In this document: positions 35,805-46,777 of the stretch, piece by piece | Position numbering within the stretch: the first letter of the stretch is position 1 | How the letters are laid out: the number at the start of each line of letters is the position of its first letter | Origin: Taeniopygia guttata | Lineage: Eukaryota; Chordata; Aves; Passeriformes; Estrildidae | DNA length: 64,000 nt | Assembly (NCBI RefSeq): GCF_048771995.1 | Contig: NC_133034.1 | Coordinates: forward strand, 4,369,501 to 4,433,500 | Direction: 5' to 3' | Position numbers and translations under genes: made by a program | The notes under the pieces: generated by a model | Told to the model about the DNA's origin: nothing | Database searches by the model: none | Seen by the model: the letters and a program-made list of their open reading frames with translations, nothing else

Positions 35805-37356
35805 ACGGCCAGGGTGAGGACAGAGGCTGAGGTGGAGGTTTGGGGCAGAACCTCTATCCCGGCCCCACAGTACCCCTAGGGCAGGAGGAGGCAGCCTTGG
35901 CCTCCGGCTCAAGGGCACTGCCTGTGGGAGAAGTGGACTCAGCCGGGATGGATCTCACACTTCGGAGGTTTCCTCTGAAGAAGCCCGGAGCCCTTTCTGC
36001 CCCTCCCTGCAAGGGCAGCTCCGTGAGCACCAACCTCCTGCCCTGCTCTCACCGGGCCCTGTGTAGTGAAGGAGTAAAAAGTAAGGAATGTTTTTCTTCA
36101 TTGCCTCTTGGAAGATTCAAGTTTGAAAATTAATGTTTTACTCTGCCTCTAACAGAAACATTCATTCCTGCTTTATTGTGGGGAAAAAACCCCGATTTGG
36201 AGTCACAAAGAGAGCTTGTAGTTGATACATCAGGCAACCAAGCAACAAAGCTATGATATATGTGAAAAGCAAACAATAAACATTTTGGTCCATCAGGAAA
36301 ACTTCAGCTGAATTCCAGTGCCCAGCCAATGAACTTCAAGGGAGCAAACGTGAATCTGCCCACGGCCGTGCTGTTGCTTTGAGGTGGACATGACACTGCC
36401 ACTCTCAAAACCCTCTAGAAGCAAGTGCCGCAGAAGCTGCAGCTGCCAAATCTGCAGAGTGTCGGAGTCTTTGCTGTCTGCTCGTGCCCTCCCACAGTGC
36501 AGGTCCGGCTGCCTGGCTCTGCTCCTGCACTGCCGCTGTCCGATGGACTTCAGCTGCCAAAGACCCATCGCGCTCTGTGAGGCAGCGCCGGGCCCACGGT
36601 GCTGGGAACACCTTCCCTGTGCTTCACCTGATTATTCTCGGCTATCCCCACTTTGCTGTCTTCTTCCTTTTCTCTTTTTAGAAAAAGTAAAGGTAAAAAC
36701 ATCGCTTTGGATCCCAACATTTAACCTCGTTTGTGCTTTAATCTCACTTCCGGGTATGTGAAAAATGCATATTTTATGATTGGCTTTTTGCAAATATTAC
36801 TTTGAATATTATATGTGTAATGTTAGAACATTGTGCTGTATTAATTAAGTAGTGTGTTACATATAGTTTTAGGTTCTAACATAATATTAAAATAGAAACT
36901 CTGCTATGTGAAGGGTTTTTTTAAGGAATGAGATACGTTCTTTGAGGACTATCTAAATCTTCCAGAAAAAAAGAATTTACAGTTTTCTTTTGAGAAGAAG
37001 TTTATTTCTTCTGGCCTGGCTCAGACTCGAAAAGGCCATGGCAATTGAAGGAAACAGTTGACATACAACAGACAGAGCTCTTGTTTCAAATGAAATGTAT
37101 GCATAACCATGAAAGATAGATGAATATGCAACCGGCTATTCCTTTTAAAGTTATTCTTTTGTTCACAAGGTATGCTTTTTGTGACTTAGTGTCCGAGGGC
37201 ATCCAGACGTCCAAAATTCCTTGCTTTTTATTATCATGCAATAGTCCTAACTCTAAATTTTATTCCTCTGATTGTAGTACTATTTTTATAATCATTTTAT
37301 TATTATGTAACTTTTAAAAATTTTAAAAAGCAAGTGATTGGCATTTTTTACAGGGC
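35805..37356. repeat. A-specific segment, copy 1
   Basis: Sequence found only in A monomers, from CGGCCAGGGTGAGGACAG to the AT-rich tail. It contains an acceptor-like CTGCCTCTAACAG at about 36140 and another at about 37340. A cysteine-rich open frame (36384-36761) is conserved with copy 2. No family was recognised. Confidence 0.7.
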
Positions 37357-37704
37357 ACATAATTATTCCTAGAGGTGGTGTCAGTGTGTAATACTACAGT
37401 GGTATTTGCAGCAGGAAAATACCACATATATTGCAGGAAAAGTGGTGGAAGAGGCAAAAGATTCAACAGATCCTATGCTGTATTCCAGAGCTGCTGTATT
37501 TGAACGAGAAAATGCTCACTGGGGCTGATAAATGATCACCCAGACATTCCTCATCGGTTTGGAGAGAGCAGGAGCCTCGGGGGAAGCAGAACTCTGCAAA
37601 TAAGCTCTGCCGTGTGAGGAGGTGATTTTAACTGTTGTTCCCGGTTGTTAAGTAGAGGATGTTGAGCAGCAGCATGAAGCTGACATAGAGGCTGATCATC
37701 AGCA

Positions 37705-37910
37705 GTGTAGCCCAGGTGTCAGTACTGGGACCCGTCCTCTTCCTTCCTGATAGTGGCCTGATTAATGGGGCCCAGGGCACCCTCAGCAAGTTGGCTGAAT
37801 TTCCTGCGGTGGGAGGAGCTGCTGAGACACCAGAAAAGGACCAAAAGAACCACAACAAACTGGAGAAATGGGCTGATGGAACCTCCTGAAGTTCAACCAA
37901 GGGCCGAGCA
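37705..37910 (+). mobile_element. CR1-like LINE RT fragment in monomer B1
   Basis: GGTGTCAGTACTGGGACCCG, then CACCCTCAGCAAGTTGGCTGA, GGAGAAATGGGCTGATGG and TGAAGTTCAACCAAGGGC match the CR1 reverse-transcriptase stretch that normally reads SVLGPVLF...TLSKFADD...KWAD..LMKFNQ. The frame is decayed. It sits about 230 bp upstream of the CRE-like site. The remnant predates the duplication because other copies share it. Confidence 0.65.
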
Positions 37911-38142
37911 GTCCTCCCCCTGGGGAGGTGCAGCCCCAGGACACGCCATGGGAAGCAGCTCTGCAGAGCAGGTCCTCTGCAGGTCCTGGTGGTGGGACTG
38001 GCACAGCCCCACCCCAGCAGGGACCGCCTGGAAGGGACCTGGGTGAACACTGAGGTGCGCAGGCCACTGCCAGGTGGGCTTTGTGCCACAGGATCCATCT
38101 CTGTGGATGGGGGAGCTCCTGGGCGTGTCCCGCAGGGCCCTG

Positions 38143-38377
38143 TGATGTCACCCCTCGGTCACTGTGACACCACTTGGGTAACTATAACCACCAGCGTTGG
38201 GCAGAACCAGAGCACTCAGGCTGTGACTCACTGGCAGCCGAGGAGCTTCCGAGTGCTGCCAGTGTCCGAGGAGCCTCGGAGTCTCACGGGACGTTGAGGA
38301 ACCTCCGAGTGCCACAAGTGGGATCCAAGGCTTCGAGTCCTTCCAGCAGCCGAGAGGAGCCAGGTCCGGGAGCAGCG
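38143..38377 (+). promoter_or_regulatory. Copy B1 5' region with CRE-like site
   Basis: TGATGTCA at 38143-38150, then GGTCACTGTGACA and GGAGCCTCGGAGT leader repeats. It is 235 bp from the ATG. Promoter role inferred. Confidence 0.45.
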
Positions 38378-38878
38378 ATGGCGGAGGTCGGGCGAGAGGC
38401 AGCAGCGCCAGGAGCCGTCCGGGTGTGCCACATCTGCGTGGATTTCCTGCGGAGCCCCGCTGCTGCCGTGGAGCCCTGCGGGCACGTGTTCTGCCACGCC
38501 TGCATCCAGCCCCAGGCCGGCCCCGACGCCGCTGCCACCTGCCCCATCTGCCAAGGGCCCATCGGGGCCATCCGCCTGCTGCCGGGGCTGGACAACCGTG
38601 CCGGGCTGGCCCCACGGCGGCCCCGCCGCCTCCATCCCTTCGTGCTGCGGTGGCGGCAGCGGCAGCAGCGGGAGGCGCAGGAGGATGCGGCTCCTGGAGG
38701 CGGCCGGCGCCGAAGACTCGCCGATGGGGACCGGGCACCGAGCCCTGTGCCCCGCCAGCGGCCCCGGAGAGAGCTGGAGGATCTGCGGAGAAACGGGCTG
38801 GGACTGCGGCCGCCGTGGTTGGATGAGGCGCTGCCCGCAGGGGACAACCAGCACCGCCCGCCCGTCATCTTCATTTGA
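38378..38878 (+). CDS. RING-finger (C3HC4) protein, array copy B1
   Basis: The same 166-residue ORF as A1. By eye it differs from A1 at one silent base (TTA to TTG before the DEALPAG block). All RING ligands are intact. AATAAA is at 39062-39067. The 5' region has the shorter leader: the CRE-like TGATGTCA is 235 bp upstream of the ATG. The in-frame stretch upstream of the ATG has no ATG of its own. Confidence 0.75.
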   Translation: MAEVGREAAAPGAVRVCHICVDFLRSPAAAVEPCGHVFCHACIQPQAGPDAAATCPICQGPIGAIRLLPGLDNRAGLAPRRPRRLHPFVLRWRQRQQREAQEDAAPGGGRRRRLADGDRAPSPVPRQRPRRELEDLRRNGLGLRPPWLDEALPAGDNQHRPPVIFI

Positions 38879-39899
38879 TGTGGATCCTCCGTGGCCCCTC
38901 GGAACTGAAATCCAGGCTGCTGAGAAGGGCCTCGGCTGCTTTCTTCGGCCAATTTGTACATAGCTTCGAGACTGGGGGATTGGGAACTGTGGGAGGGAAA
39001 GCATATAGTTGTAGAATCTTAGGAAGAGGGTAGGATAGTGTTATTAGGACAGTAGTTGTAAAATAAACTTTTTTGTTCATTTGAAGCATTAGAAAGCAGA
39101 CATTCTTTATCAGCGTCAGACCCATGGAAGAGTGTCTCCTTGAATCTGATGTGTGTGCTAAAAGTTCACAACAGGGTATTTATTCCACCCTGAACATAGA
39201 GATTCATTACAATGCGCCTCCTATCTAATACACAAACCCCACTTTCCTAGAACTAATTTGCCTGCATTTGCCTTCTACTGGAAGTCCTTTTTTAGTCCTG
39301 GAGGTCACCTAAAGGGGTGTCTGGTGGGCATATTCACTGAATGCTTCCATAATACAGGTGATCTTTCTTTGAACTTTTTATTTGGGCACGTACCATTGCT
39401 TTTTGTTGCGTATCTTGCAAAAAAACCCGCTGTAGTCTTACGAGCAGAGCTGCACTCACGGTAGAAGAAAGGCAGCAGAAGGCAGAGCCCCGCAGTGGTG
39501 ACAAATTCTCCCCACAGCGGCCGCAGCCTCTCTCCCCTCCGAATGTCGAGAGCACGAGAGGCTGAACCCAACGCCGTTTTCCCAATCCAAAGCTCGAGGT
39601 ATCTCTGCCCTCCACGGAAAACCTCAGGTAAAGCCAGAGTAGCTGCACCGCTCCCCTGAGCTGGCAACTTCTTTCTCCTCTCTGAAGTATCAGTCATTAC
39701 CATGTCCTAGCAACACATACTGGGGAAAATTCCTAAAGAGAAAAACAAACCCAGCTCCTGAGACCCCAGCAGAGGCCATTCCTGCTTCTGTGCCACTTTG
39801 TTCATCTCTGTGGGGGCAGAACCGGGAAAGGAAATGGAAAAGGGAAAATCCTTTAAGACTTTTACCATATTCTGAAGGGACCTGTATGTGTTTTCCTCA

Positions 39900-41223
39900 G
39901 GGCTGTCCCGGTGCTGTCCCGGGGCTGTCCCGGTGCTGTCCCGGTGCTGTCCCGGTGCAGTCCCGGTGCAGTCCCGGTGCTGTCCCGGGGCTGTCCCGGT
40001 GCTGTCCCGGTGCTGTCCCGGTACTGTCCCGGGCTGTCCCGGTTCTGTCCCGGTGCTGTCCCGGTGCTGTCCCGGTGCTGTCCCGGTGCAGTCCCGGTGC
40101 TGTCCCGGGGCTGTCCCGGTTCTGTCCCGGTGCTGTCCCGGCTGTCCCGGTGCTTTCCCGGTGCAGTCCCGGTGCTGTCCCGGTGCAGTCCCGGTGCTGT
40201 CCCGGCTGTCCCGGTGCTGTCCCGGTGCTGTCCCGGTGCAGTCCCGGTTCTGTCCCGGTTCTGTCCCGTTGCTGTCCCGTTGCTGTCCCGGTGCTGTCCC
40301 GGTGCAGTCCCGGTGCAGTCCCGGTTCTGTCCCGGTGCTGTCCCGGTGCTGTCCCGGCTGTCCCGGTTCTGTCCCGGTGCTGTCCCGGTGCTGTCCCGGT
40401 GCTGTCCCGGCTGTCCCGGCTGTCCCGGGGCTGTCCCGGTGCTGTCCCGGCTGTCCCGGTGCAGTCCCGGTGCTGTCCCGGTGCTGTCCCATTGCTGTCC
40501 CGGGGGTGTCCCGGTGCTGTCCCGGCTGTCCCGGTTCTGTCCCGGTGCTGTCCCGGTGCTGTCCCGGTGCAGTCCCGGTGCTGTCCCGGTGCAGTCCCGG
40601 TTCTGTCCCGGTGCTGTCCCGTTGCTGTCCCGCCTGTCCCGGTGCTGTCCCGGTACTGTCCCGGTTCTGTCCCGGTGCTGTCCCGGTGCAGTCCCGGTGC
40701 TGTCCCGGTGCTGTCCCGGCTGTCCCGGTGCTGTCCCGGTGCTGTCCCGGCGCTGTCCCGGTACTGTCCCGGTTCTGTCCCGGTACTGTCCCGGTGCTGT
40801 CCCGGCTGTCCCGGTGCTGTCCCGGTGCTGTCCCGGTGCTGTCCCGGTGCTGTCCCGGCTGTCCCGGTGCTGTCCCGGTGCTGTCCCGGTGCTGTCCCGG
40901 TGCTGTCCCGGCTGTCCCGGTGCTGTCCCGGGGCTGTCCCGGCTGTCCCGGTGCTGTCCCGGTGCTGTCCCGGTGCTGTCCCGGTGCAGTCCCGGTGCAG
41001 TCCCGGTGCTGTCCCGGTGCTGTCCCGGTGCTGTCCCGGGGCTGTCCCGGTTCTGTCCCGGCTGTCCCGGTTCTGTCCCGGAGCTGTCCCGGTGCTGTCC
41101 CGGTGCTGTCCCGGTGCTGTCCCGGTGCAGTCCCGGTTGTGTCCCGGTTGTGTCCCGGCTGTCCCGGTGCTGTCCCGGGGCTGTCCCGGTGCTGTCCCGG
41201 TGCTGTCCCGGGGCTGTCCCGGC
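39900..41223. repeat. 1.3-kb GC-rich minisatellite of 11-bp units (monomer B1)
   Basis: About 120 units of GGTGCTGTCCC with variants GGTGCAGTCCC, GGTTCTGTCCC, GGGGCTGTCCC, GGTACTGTCCC and a 9-bp form GGCTGTCCC. Each unit carries a CCCGG. The 11-bp period shifts frame every unit, so all frames stay open in a 33-nt cycle. The long open frames here are artefacts of the repeat. Confidence 0.96.
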
Positions 41224-41660
41224 GCTCCCCTCAGGCCGCTCCTCGCGCCGCAGCACAGCGCCCCCGTGCGGCTCAGCCGGACGCGCCGCACGCGGCCCCG
41301 CCCCGCCCTTGCCCGCTGCCCTCAGGCCCCGCTCAGCCCCCCCCGCTGCCGCCCCGCCATGGCGGAGGAGAAGCCCCGGGTGAGGCGGGGAGAGGAGCGG
41401 GAGGAGCGGGCACAGGGAGGCAGCGGCCGGCACGGAGGGAGCGACGAGCGGCCGCCCCTCCTCGCCCCACGGCCCCGCCGAGGTGTCCCGGCCGGGGGCA
41501 GCGGGGGCGGCCGAGGAGCCGCGGGATGCGGCGGGCGGGGCCCGGCCCGAGCGGGGCTCGCCCGGCCGGGCTCTGAGCCCGCCGCGTCCGGCGGTTTTCC
41601 GTCCGGGAAGGCGTGAACACGGAGAACGAGCACATCGACCTGAATGTTTCTTGGCAAAGG
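41224..41660 (+). pseudogene. SUMO2/3-like 5' fragment: CpG promoter, exon 1 and start of exon 2
   Basis: A CpG-rich block leads to GCCCCGCCATGG and an exon MAEEKPR (41359-41379) ending at a GTGAGG donor. SUMO2/3 first exons have the same seven-residue length (MADEKPK). After 227 nt, 41607-41648 reads EGVNTENEHIDLNV, which matches 10 of 14 residues of SUMO3 EGVKTENDHINLKV. The expected AG acceptor before it is not seen (CCGGG instead). The ubiquitin-like fold does not follow; beyond about 41665 the sequence is that of the next array monomer. I read it as a captured 5' fragment of a SUMO gene or retained promoter, not a functional SUMO. Confidence 0.6.
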
Positions 41661-42011
41661 ACAAAAAATTATTCCTGGATGCGGCGTCAGTGTGTATTGC
41701 TGCAGTGGTATTTTCAGCAGAAAAATACTACGTATAATTGATGGAAAAGTGGAGGAAGAGGCAAGAGATTCAACAGATCCTCTGCTGTATTCCAGAACTG
41801 CTGTATTTGAACGAGAAAATGCTCACTGGGGCTGATAAATGATCACCCAGACATTCCTCATCACTTTGGAGAAAGCAGGAGATTTCTGAGAGGCAGAAAT
41901 CTGCAAATAAGCTCTGCCGTGCGAGGAGGTGATTTTAACTGTTGTTCCCGGTTGTTAAGTAGAGGATGTTGAGCAGCAGCATGAAGCGGTGATAGAGGCT
42001 GATCATCAGCA

Positions 42012-42217
42012 GTGTAGCCCAGGTGTCAGTACTGGGACCCGTCCTCTTCCTTCCTGATAGTGGCCTGATTAATGGGGCCCAGGGCACCCTCAGCAAGTTG
42101 GCTGAATTTCCTGCGGTGGGAGGAGCTGCTGAGACACCAGAAAAGGACCAAAAGAACCACATCAAGCTGGAGAAATGGGCTGATGGAACCTCCTGAAGTT
42201 CAACCAAGGGCCGAGCA
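42012..42217 (+). mobile_element. CR1-like LINE RT fragment in monomer A2
   Basis: The same decayed CR1 block as at 37705, at offset 4307 bp. Confidence 0.65.
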
Positions 42218-42449
42218 GTCCTCCCCCTGGGGAGGTGCAGCCCCAGGACATGCCATGGGAAGCAGCTCTGCAGAGCAGGTCCTCTGCAGGTCCTGGTGGT
42301 GGGACTGGCACAGCCCCACCCCAGCAGGGACCCCCTGGAAGGGACCTGGGTGAACACTGAGGTGCGCAGGCCACTGCCAGGTGGGCTTTGTGCCACAGGA
42401 TCCATCTTTGTGCATGGGGGAGCTCCTGGGCGTGTCCCACAGAGCCCCG

Positions 42450-42684
42450 TGATGTCACCCCTCGGTCACTGTGACACCACTTGGGTAACTATAACCACCA
42501 GCGTTGGGCAGAGCCAGAGCACTCAGGCTGTGACCCACTGGCAGCCGAGGAGCCTCCGAGTGCGGCCACTGTCCGAGGAGCCTCGGAGTCCCACGGGACA
42601 TTGAGGAACCTCCGAGTGCCAGAAGTGGGATCGAAGCCTTCAAGTCCTGCCAGCAGCCGAGAGGAGCCAGGTCCGGGAGCAGCG
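42450..42684 (+). promoter_or_regulatory. Copy A2 5' region with CRE-like site
   Basis: TGATGTCA at 42450-42457 with the same downstream layout and a 235-bp distance to the ATG. Promoter role inferred. Confidence 0.45.
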
Positions 42685-43185
42685 ATGGCGGAGGTCGGGC
42701 GAGAGGCAGCAGCGCCAGGAGCCGTCCGGGTGTGCCACATCTGCGTGGATTTCCTGCGCAGCCCCGCTGCTGCCGTGGAGCCCTGCGGGCACGTGTTCTG
42801 CCACGCCTGCATCCAGCCCCAGGCCGGCCCCGACGCCGCTGCCACCTGCCCCATCTGCCAAGGGCCCATCGGGGCCATCCGCCTGCTGCCGGGGCTGGAC
42901 AACCGTGCCGGGCTGGCCCCACGGCGGCCCCGCCGCCTCCATCCCTTCGTGCTGCGGTGGCGGCAGCGGCAGCAGCGGGAGGCGCAGGAGGATGCGGCTC
43001 CTGGAGGCGGCCGGCGCCGAAGACTCGCCGATGGGGACCGGGCACCGAGCCCTGTGCCCCGCCAGCGGCCCCGGAGAGAGCTGGAGGATCTGCGGAGAAA
43101 CGGGCTGGGACTGCGGCCGCCGTGGTTAGATGAGGCGCTGCCCGCAGGGGACAACCAGCACCGCCCGCCCGTCATCTTCATCTGA
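42685..43185 (+). CDS. RING-finger (C3HC4) protein, array copy A2
   Basis: The same 166-residue ORF. By eye it differs from A1 by two silent changes: CGG to CGC in the RING loop, and ATT to ATC in the last codon. AATAAA is at 43369-43374. The upstream SUMO-like CpG island (41230-41660) ends about 1 kb before this ORF and could supply an alternative promoter. Confidence 0.75.
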   Translation: MAEVGREAAAPGAVRVCHICVDFLRSPAAAVEPCGHVFCHACIQPQAGPDAAATCPICQGPIGAIRLLPGLDNRAGLAPRRPRRLHPFVLRWRQRQQREAQEDAAPGGGRRRRLADGDRAPSPVPRQRPRRELEDLRRNGLGLRPPWLDEALPAGDNQHRPPVIFI

Positions 43186-44200
43186 TGTGGATCCTCTGTG
43201 GCCCCTCGGAACTGAAATCCAGGCTGCTGAGAAGGGCCTCGGCTGCTTTCTTCTATAAATTTGTACATAGCTTTGAGACTGGGGGAGTGGGAGCTGTGGG
43301 AGGGAAAGCATAGAGTTGTAGAATCTTAGGAAGAGGGTAGGATAGTGTTATTAGGACAGTAGTTGTAAAATAAACTTTTTTGTTCATTTGAAGCATTAGA
43401 AAGCAGACATTCTTTATCAGCATCAGACCCACGGAAGAGTGTCTCCTTGAATCTGATGTGTGTGGTGAAAGTTCACAACAGGGTATTTATTCCACCCTGA
43501 ACATACATATTCATTACAATGCGCCTCCTATCTAATACACAAACCCCACTTTCCTAGAACTAATTTGCCTGCATTTGCCTTCTACTGGAAGTCCTTTTTT
43601 AGTCCTGGAGGTCACCTAAAGGGGTGTCTGGTGGGCATATTCACTGAATGCTTCCATATTACTGGTGATGTTTCTTTGAACTTTTTCTTTGGGCATGTAC
43701 CATTGCTTTTTGTTACGTATCTTGCAAAAAACCCCGCTGTAGTCTTACGAGCAGAGCTGCACTCACGGTAGAAGAAAGGCAGCAGAAGGAAGAGCCCCGC
43801 AGTGGTGACGAATTCTCCCCACAGCGGCCGCAGCCTCTCTCCCCTCCGAATGTCGAGAGCACGAGAGGCTGAACCCAACGCCGTTTTCCCAATCCAAAGC
43901 TCGAGGTATCTCTGCCCTCCACGGAAAACCTCAGGTAAAGCCAGAGTAGCTGCACCGCTCCCCTGAGCTGACAACTTCTTTCTCCTCTCTTAAGTATCAG
44001 TCATTACTGTGTGCTAGCAACACATACTGGGGAAAATTCCTAAAGAGAAAAAGAAAAACCCACCTCCTAAGACCCCACCAGAGGCCATTCCTGCTGGCTT
44101 CTGTGCCACTTTGCTCATCTCTGTGGGGGCAGAAGCGGGAAAGGGAAAATCCTTTAAGATGCTGAACATATTCTGAAGGGACCAGTATGTGTTTTCCTCA

Positions 44201-45755
44201 CGGCCAGGGTGAGGACAGAGGCTGAGGTGGAGGTTTGGGGCAGAACCTCTATCCCGGCCCCACAGTACCCCTAGGGCAGGAGGAGGCAGCCTTGGCCTCC
44301 GGCTCAAGGGCACTGCCTGTGGGAGAAGTGGACTCAGCCGGGATGGATCTCACACTTCGGAGGTTTCCTCTGAAGAAGCCCGGAGCCCTTTCTGCCCCTC
44401 CCTGCAAGGGCAGCTCCGTGAGCACCAACCTCCTGCCCTGCTCTCACCGGGCCCTGTGTAGTGAACGAGTAAAAAGTAAGGAATGTTTTTCTTCATTGCC
44501 TCTTGGAAGATTCAAGTTTGAAAATTAATGTTTTACTCTGCCTCTAACAGAAACATTCATTCCTCCTTTATTGTGGGGAAAAAACCCCGATTTGGAGTCA
44601 CAAAGAGAGCTTGTAGTTGATGTATCAGGCAAACAAGCAACAAAGCTTCGATATATGAGAAAAGCAAACAATAAACATTTTGGTCCATCAGGAAAACTTC
44701 ATCTGAATTCCAGTGCCCAGCCAATGAACTTTAAGGGAGCAAACGTGAATCTGCCCACGGCCATGCTGTTGCTTTGAGGTGGACATGACACTGCCACTCT
44801 CAAAACCCTCTAGGAGCAAGTGCCACAGAAGCTGCAGCTGCCAAATCTGCAGAGTGTCGGAGTCTTTGCTGTCTGCTCGTGCCCTCCCACAGTGCAGGTC
44901 CGGCTGCCTGGCTCTGCTCCTGCACTGCCGCTGTCCGATGGACTTCAGCTGCCAAAGACCCATCGCGCTCTGTGAGGCAGCGCCGGGCCCACGGTGCTGG
45001 GAACACCTTCCCTGTGCTTCACCTGATTATTCTCGGCTATCCCCACTTTGCTGTCTTCTTCCTTTTCTCTTTTTAGAAAAAGTAAAGGTAGAAACATCGC
45101 TTTGGATCCCAACATTTAACCTCGTTTGTGTTTTAATCTCACTTCCGGGTATGTGAAAAATGCATATTTTATGATTGGCTTTTTGCAAATATTACTTTGA
45201 ATATTAGATGTGTAAAGTTAGAACATTGTGCTGTATTATTTCTCTTAAGTAGTGTGTTACATATAGTTTTAGGTTCTAACATAATATTAAAATAGAAACT
45301 CTGCTATGTGAAGGGTTTTTTTAAGGAATGAGATACGTTCTTTGAGGACTATCTAAATCTTCCAGAAAAAAAGAATTTACAGTTTTCTTTTGAGAAGAAG
45401 TTTATTTCTTCTGGCCTGGCTCAGACTCAAAAAGGCCATGGCGATTGAAGGAAACAGTTGACATACAACAGACAGAGCTCTTGTTTCAAATAAAATGTAT
45501 GCATAACCATGAAAGATAGATGAATATGCAACCGGCTATTCCTTTTAAAGTTATTCTTTTGTTCACAAGGTATGCTTTTTGTGACTTAGTGTCCGAGGGC
45601 ATCCAGACGTCCAAAATTCCTTGCTTTTTATTATCATGCAATAGTCCTAACTCTAAATTTTATTCCTCTGATTGTAGTACTATTTTTATAATCATTTTAT
45701 TATTATGTAACTTTTAAAAATTTTAAAAACCAAGTGATTGGCATTTTTTACAGGG
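44201..45755. repeat. A-specific segment, copy 2
   Basis: The near-identical counterpart of 35805-37356. The frame after the CTCTAACAG acceptor-like site is open for 68 codons here (44571-44777). In copy 1 it contains stop codons, so coding capacity is not shared. Confidence 0.7.
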
Positions 45756-46104
45756 CACATAATTATTCCTAGAGGTGGTGCCAGTATGTAATAGTGCAGT
45801 GGTATTTGCAGGAGGAAAATACCACATATCATGCAGGAAAAGTGGTGGAAGAGGCAAAAGATTCAACAGATCCTCTGCTGTATTCCAGAGCTGCTGTATC
45901 TGAAGGGGAAAATGCTCACTGGGGCTGATAAATGATCACCCAGACATTCCTCACAAATTTGGAGAGAGCAGGAGCCTCGGGGGAAGCAGAACTCTGCAAA
46001 TAAGCTCTGCCGTGTGAGGAGGTGATTTTAACTGTTGTTCCCGGTTGTTAAGTAGAGGATGTTGAGCAGCAGCATGAAGCGGTGATAGAGGCTGATCATC
46101 AGCA

Positions 46105-46310
46105 GTGTAGCCCAGGTGTCAGTACTGGGACCCGTCCTCTTCCTTCTTGATAGTGGCCTGATTAATGGGGCCCAGGGCACCCTCAGCAAGTTGGCTGAAT
46201 TTCCTGCGGTGGGAGGAGCTGCTGAGACACCAGAAAAGGACCAAAAGAACCACATCAAGCTGGAGAAATGGGCTGATGGAACCTCCTGAAGTTCAACCAA
46301 GGGCCGAGCA
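46105..46310 (+). mobile_element. CR1-like LINE RT fragment in monomer B2
   Basis: The same decayed CR1 block as at 37705, at offset 8400 bp. In monomer A1 only its last 40-50 bp (from about 33690) remain. Confidence 0.65.
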
Positions 46311-46542
46311 GTCCTCCCCCTGGGGAGGTGCAGCCCCAGGACACGCCATGGGAAGCAGCTCTGCAGAGCAGGTCCTCTGCAGGTCCTGGTGGTGGGACTG
46401 GCACAGCCCCACCCCAGCAGGGACCGCCTGGAAGGGACCTGGGTGAACACTGAGGTGCGCAGGCCACTGCCAGGTGGGCTTTGTGCCACAGGATCCATCT
46501 CTGTGGATGGGGGAGCTCCTGGGCGTGTCCCGCAGGGCCCTG

Positions 46543-46777
46543 TGATGTCACCCCTCGGTCACTGTGACACCACTTGGGTAACTATGACCACCAGCGTTGG
46601 GCAGAACCAGAGCACTCAGGCTGGGACTCACTGGCAGCCGAGGAGCTCCCGAGTGCTGCCAGTGTCCGAGGAGCCTCTGAGTCCCACGGGACATTGAGGA
46701 ACCTCCGAGTGCCACAAGTGGGATTCAAGCCTTCGAGTGCTGCCAGCAGCCGAGAGGAGCCAGGTCCGGGAGCAGCG
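46543..46777 (+). promoter_or_regulatory. Copy B2 5' region with CRE-like site
   Basis: TGATGTCA at 46543-46550 with the same downstream layout and a 235-bp distance to the ATG. Promoter role inferred. Confidence 0.45.

Larger units (their letters stand above)
33690..37356 (+). repeat. RING array monomer A1 (5'-truncated)
   Basis: The first of four tandem monomers. Similarity to the other copies begins near 33690 (GAGAAATGGGCTGATGG), inside the CR1-derived part, so its left end is truncated. Order: short CR1 remnant, 5' region, RING ORF, polyadenylation signal, conserved segment with an antisense donor-like site, then the A-specific segment (35805-37356). The A-specific segment recurs at 44201-45755 with an offset of 8395 bp. 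Confidence 0.9.
37357..41667 (+). repeat. RING array monomer B1
   Basis: The second monomer. It matches A1 up to the CAGTATGTGTTTTCCTCA-like point near 39898. It then differs: an 11-bp minisatellite (about 1.3 kb), a CpG island and SUMO-like fragments replace the A-specific segment. Confidence 0.9.
41668..45755 (+). repeat. RING array monomer A2
   Basis: The third monomer, a near copy of A1. The RING start is offset by 8395 bp and the A-specific segment is at the same offset. It retains the left part that A1 lacks, including the CR1-derived block. Confidence 0.9.

Noticed and set aside
35319-35918. 199-codon minus-strand frame downstream of RING copy A1
   Set aside because: It is interrupted in the other monomers. 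Kept only as a possible non-coding exon-like segment.
38174-38377. 68-residue N-terminal extension of the RING protein in copies B1, A2 and B2
   Set aside because: The open frame upstream begins only with TTG and has no in-frame ATG. Copy A1 breaks the frame with its 82-bp insertion.
39707-41664. Several 460-608-codon open frames on both strands through the 11-bp repeat
   Set aside because: All frames are open because the unit lacks stops in any register. This is low-complexity repeat, not protein.
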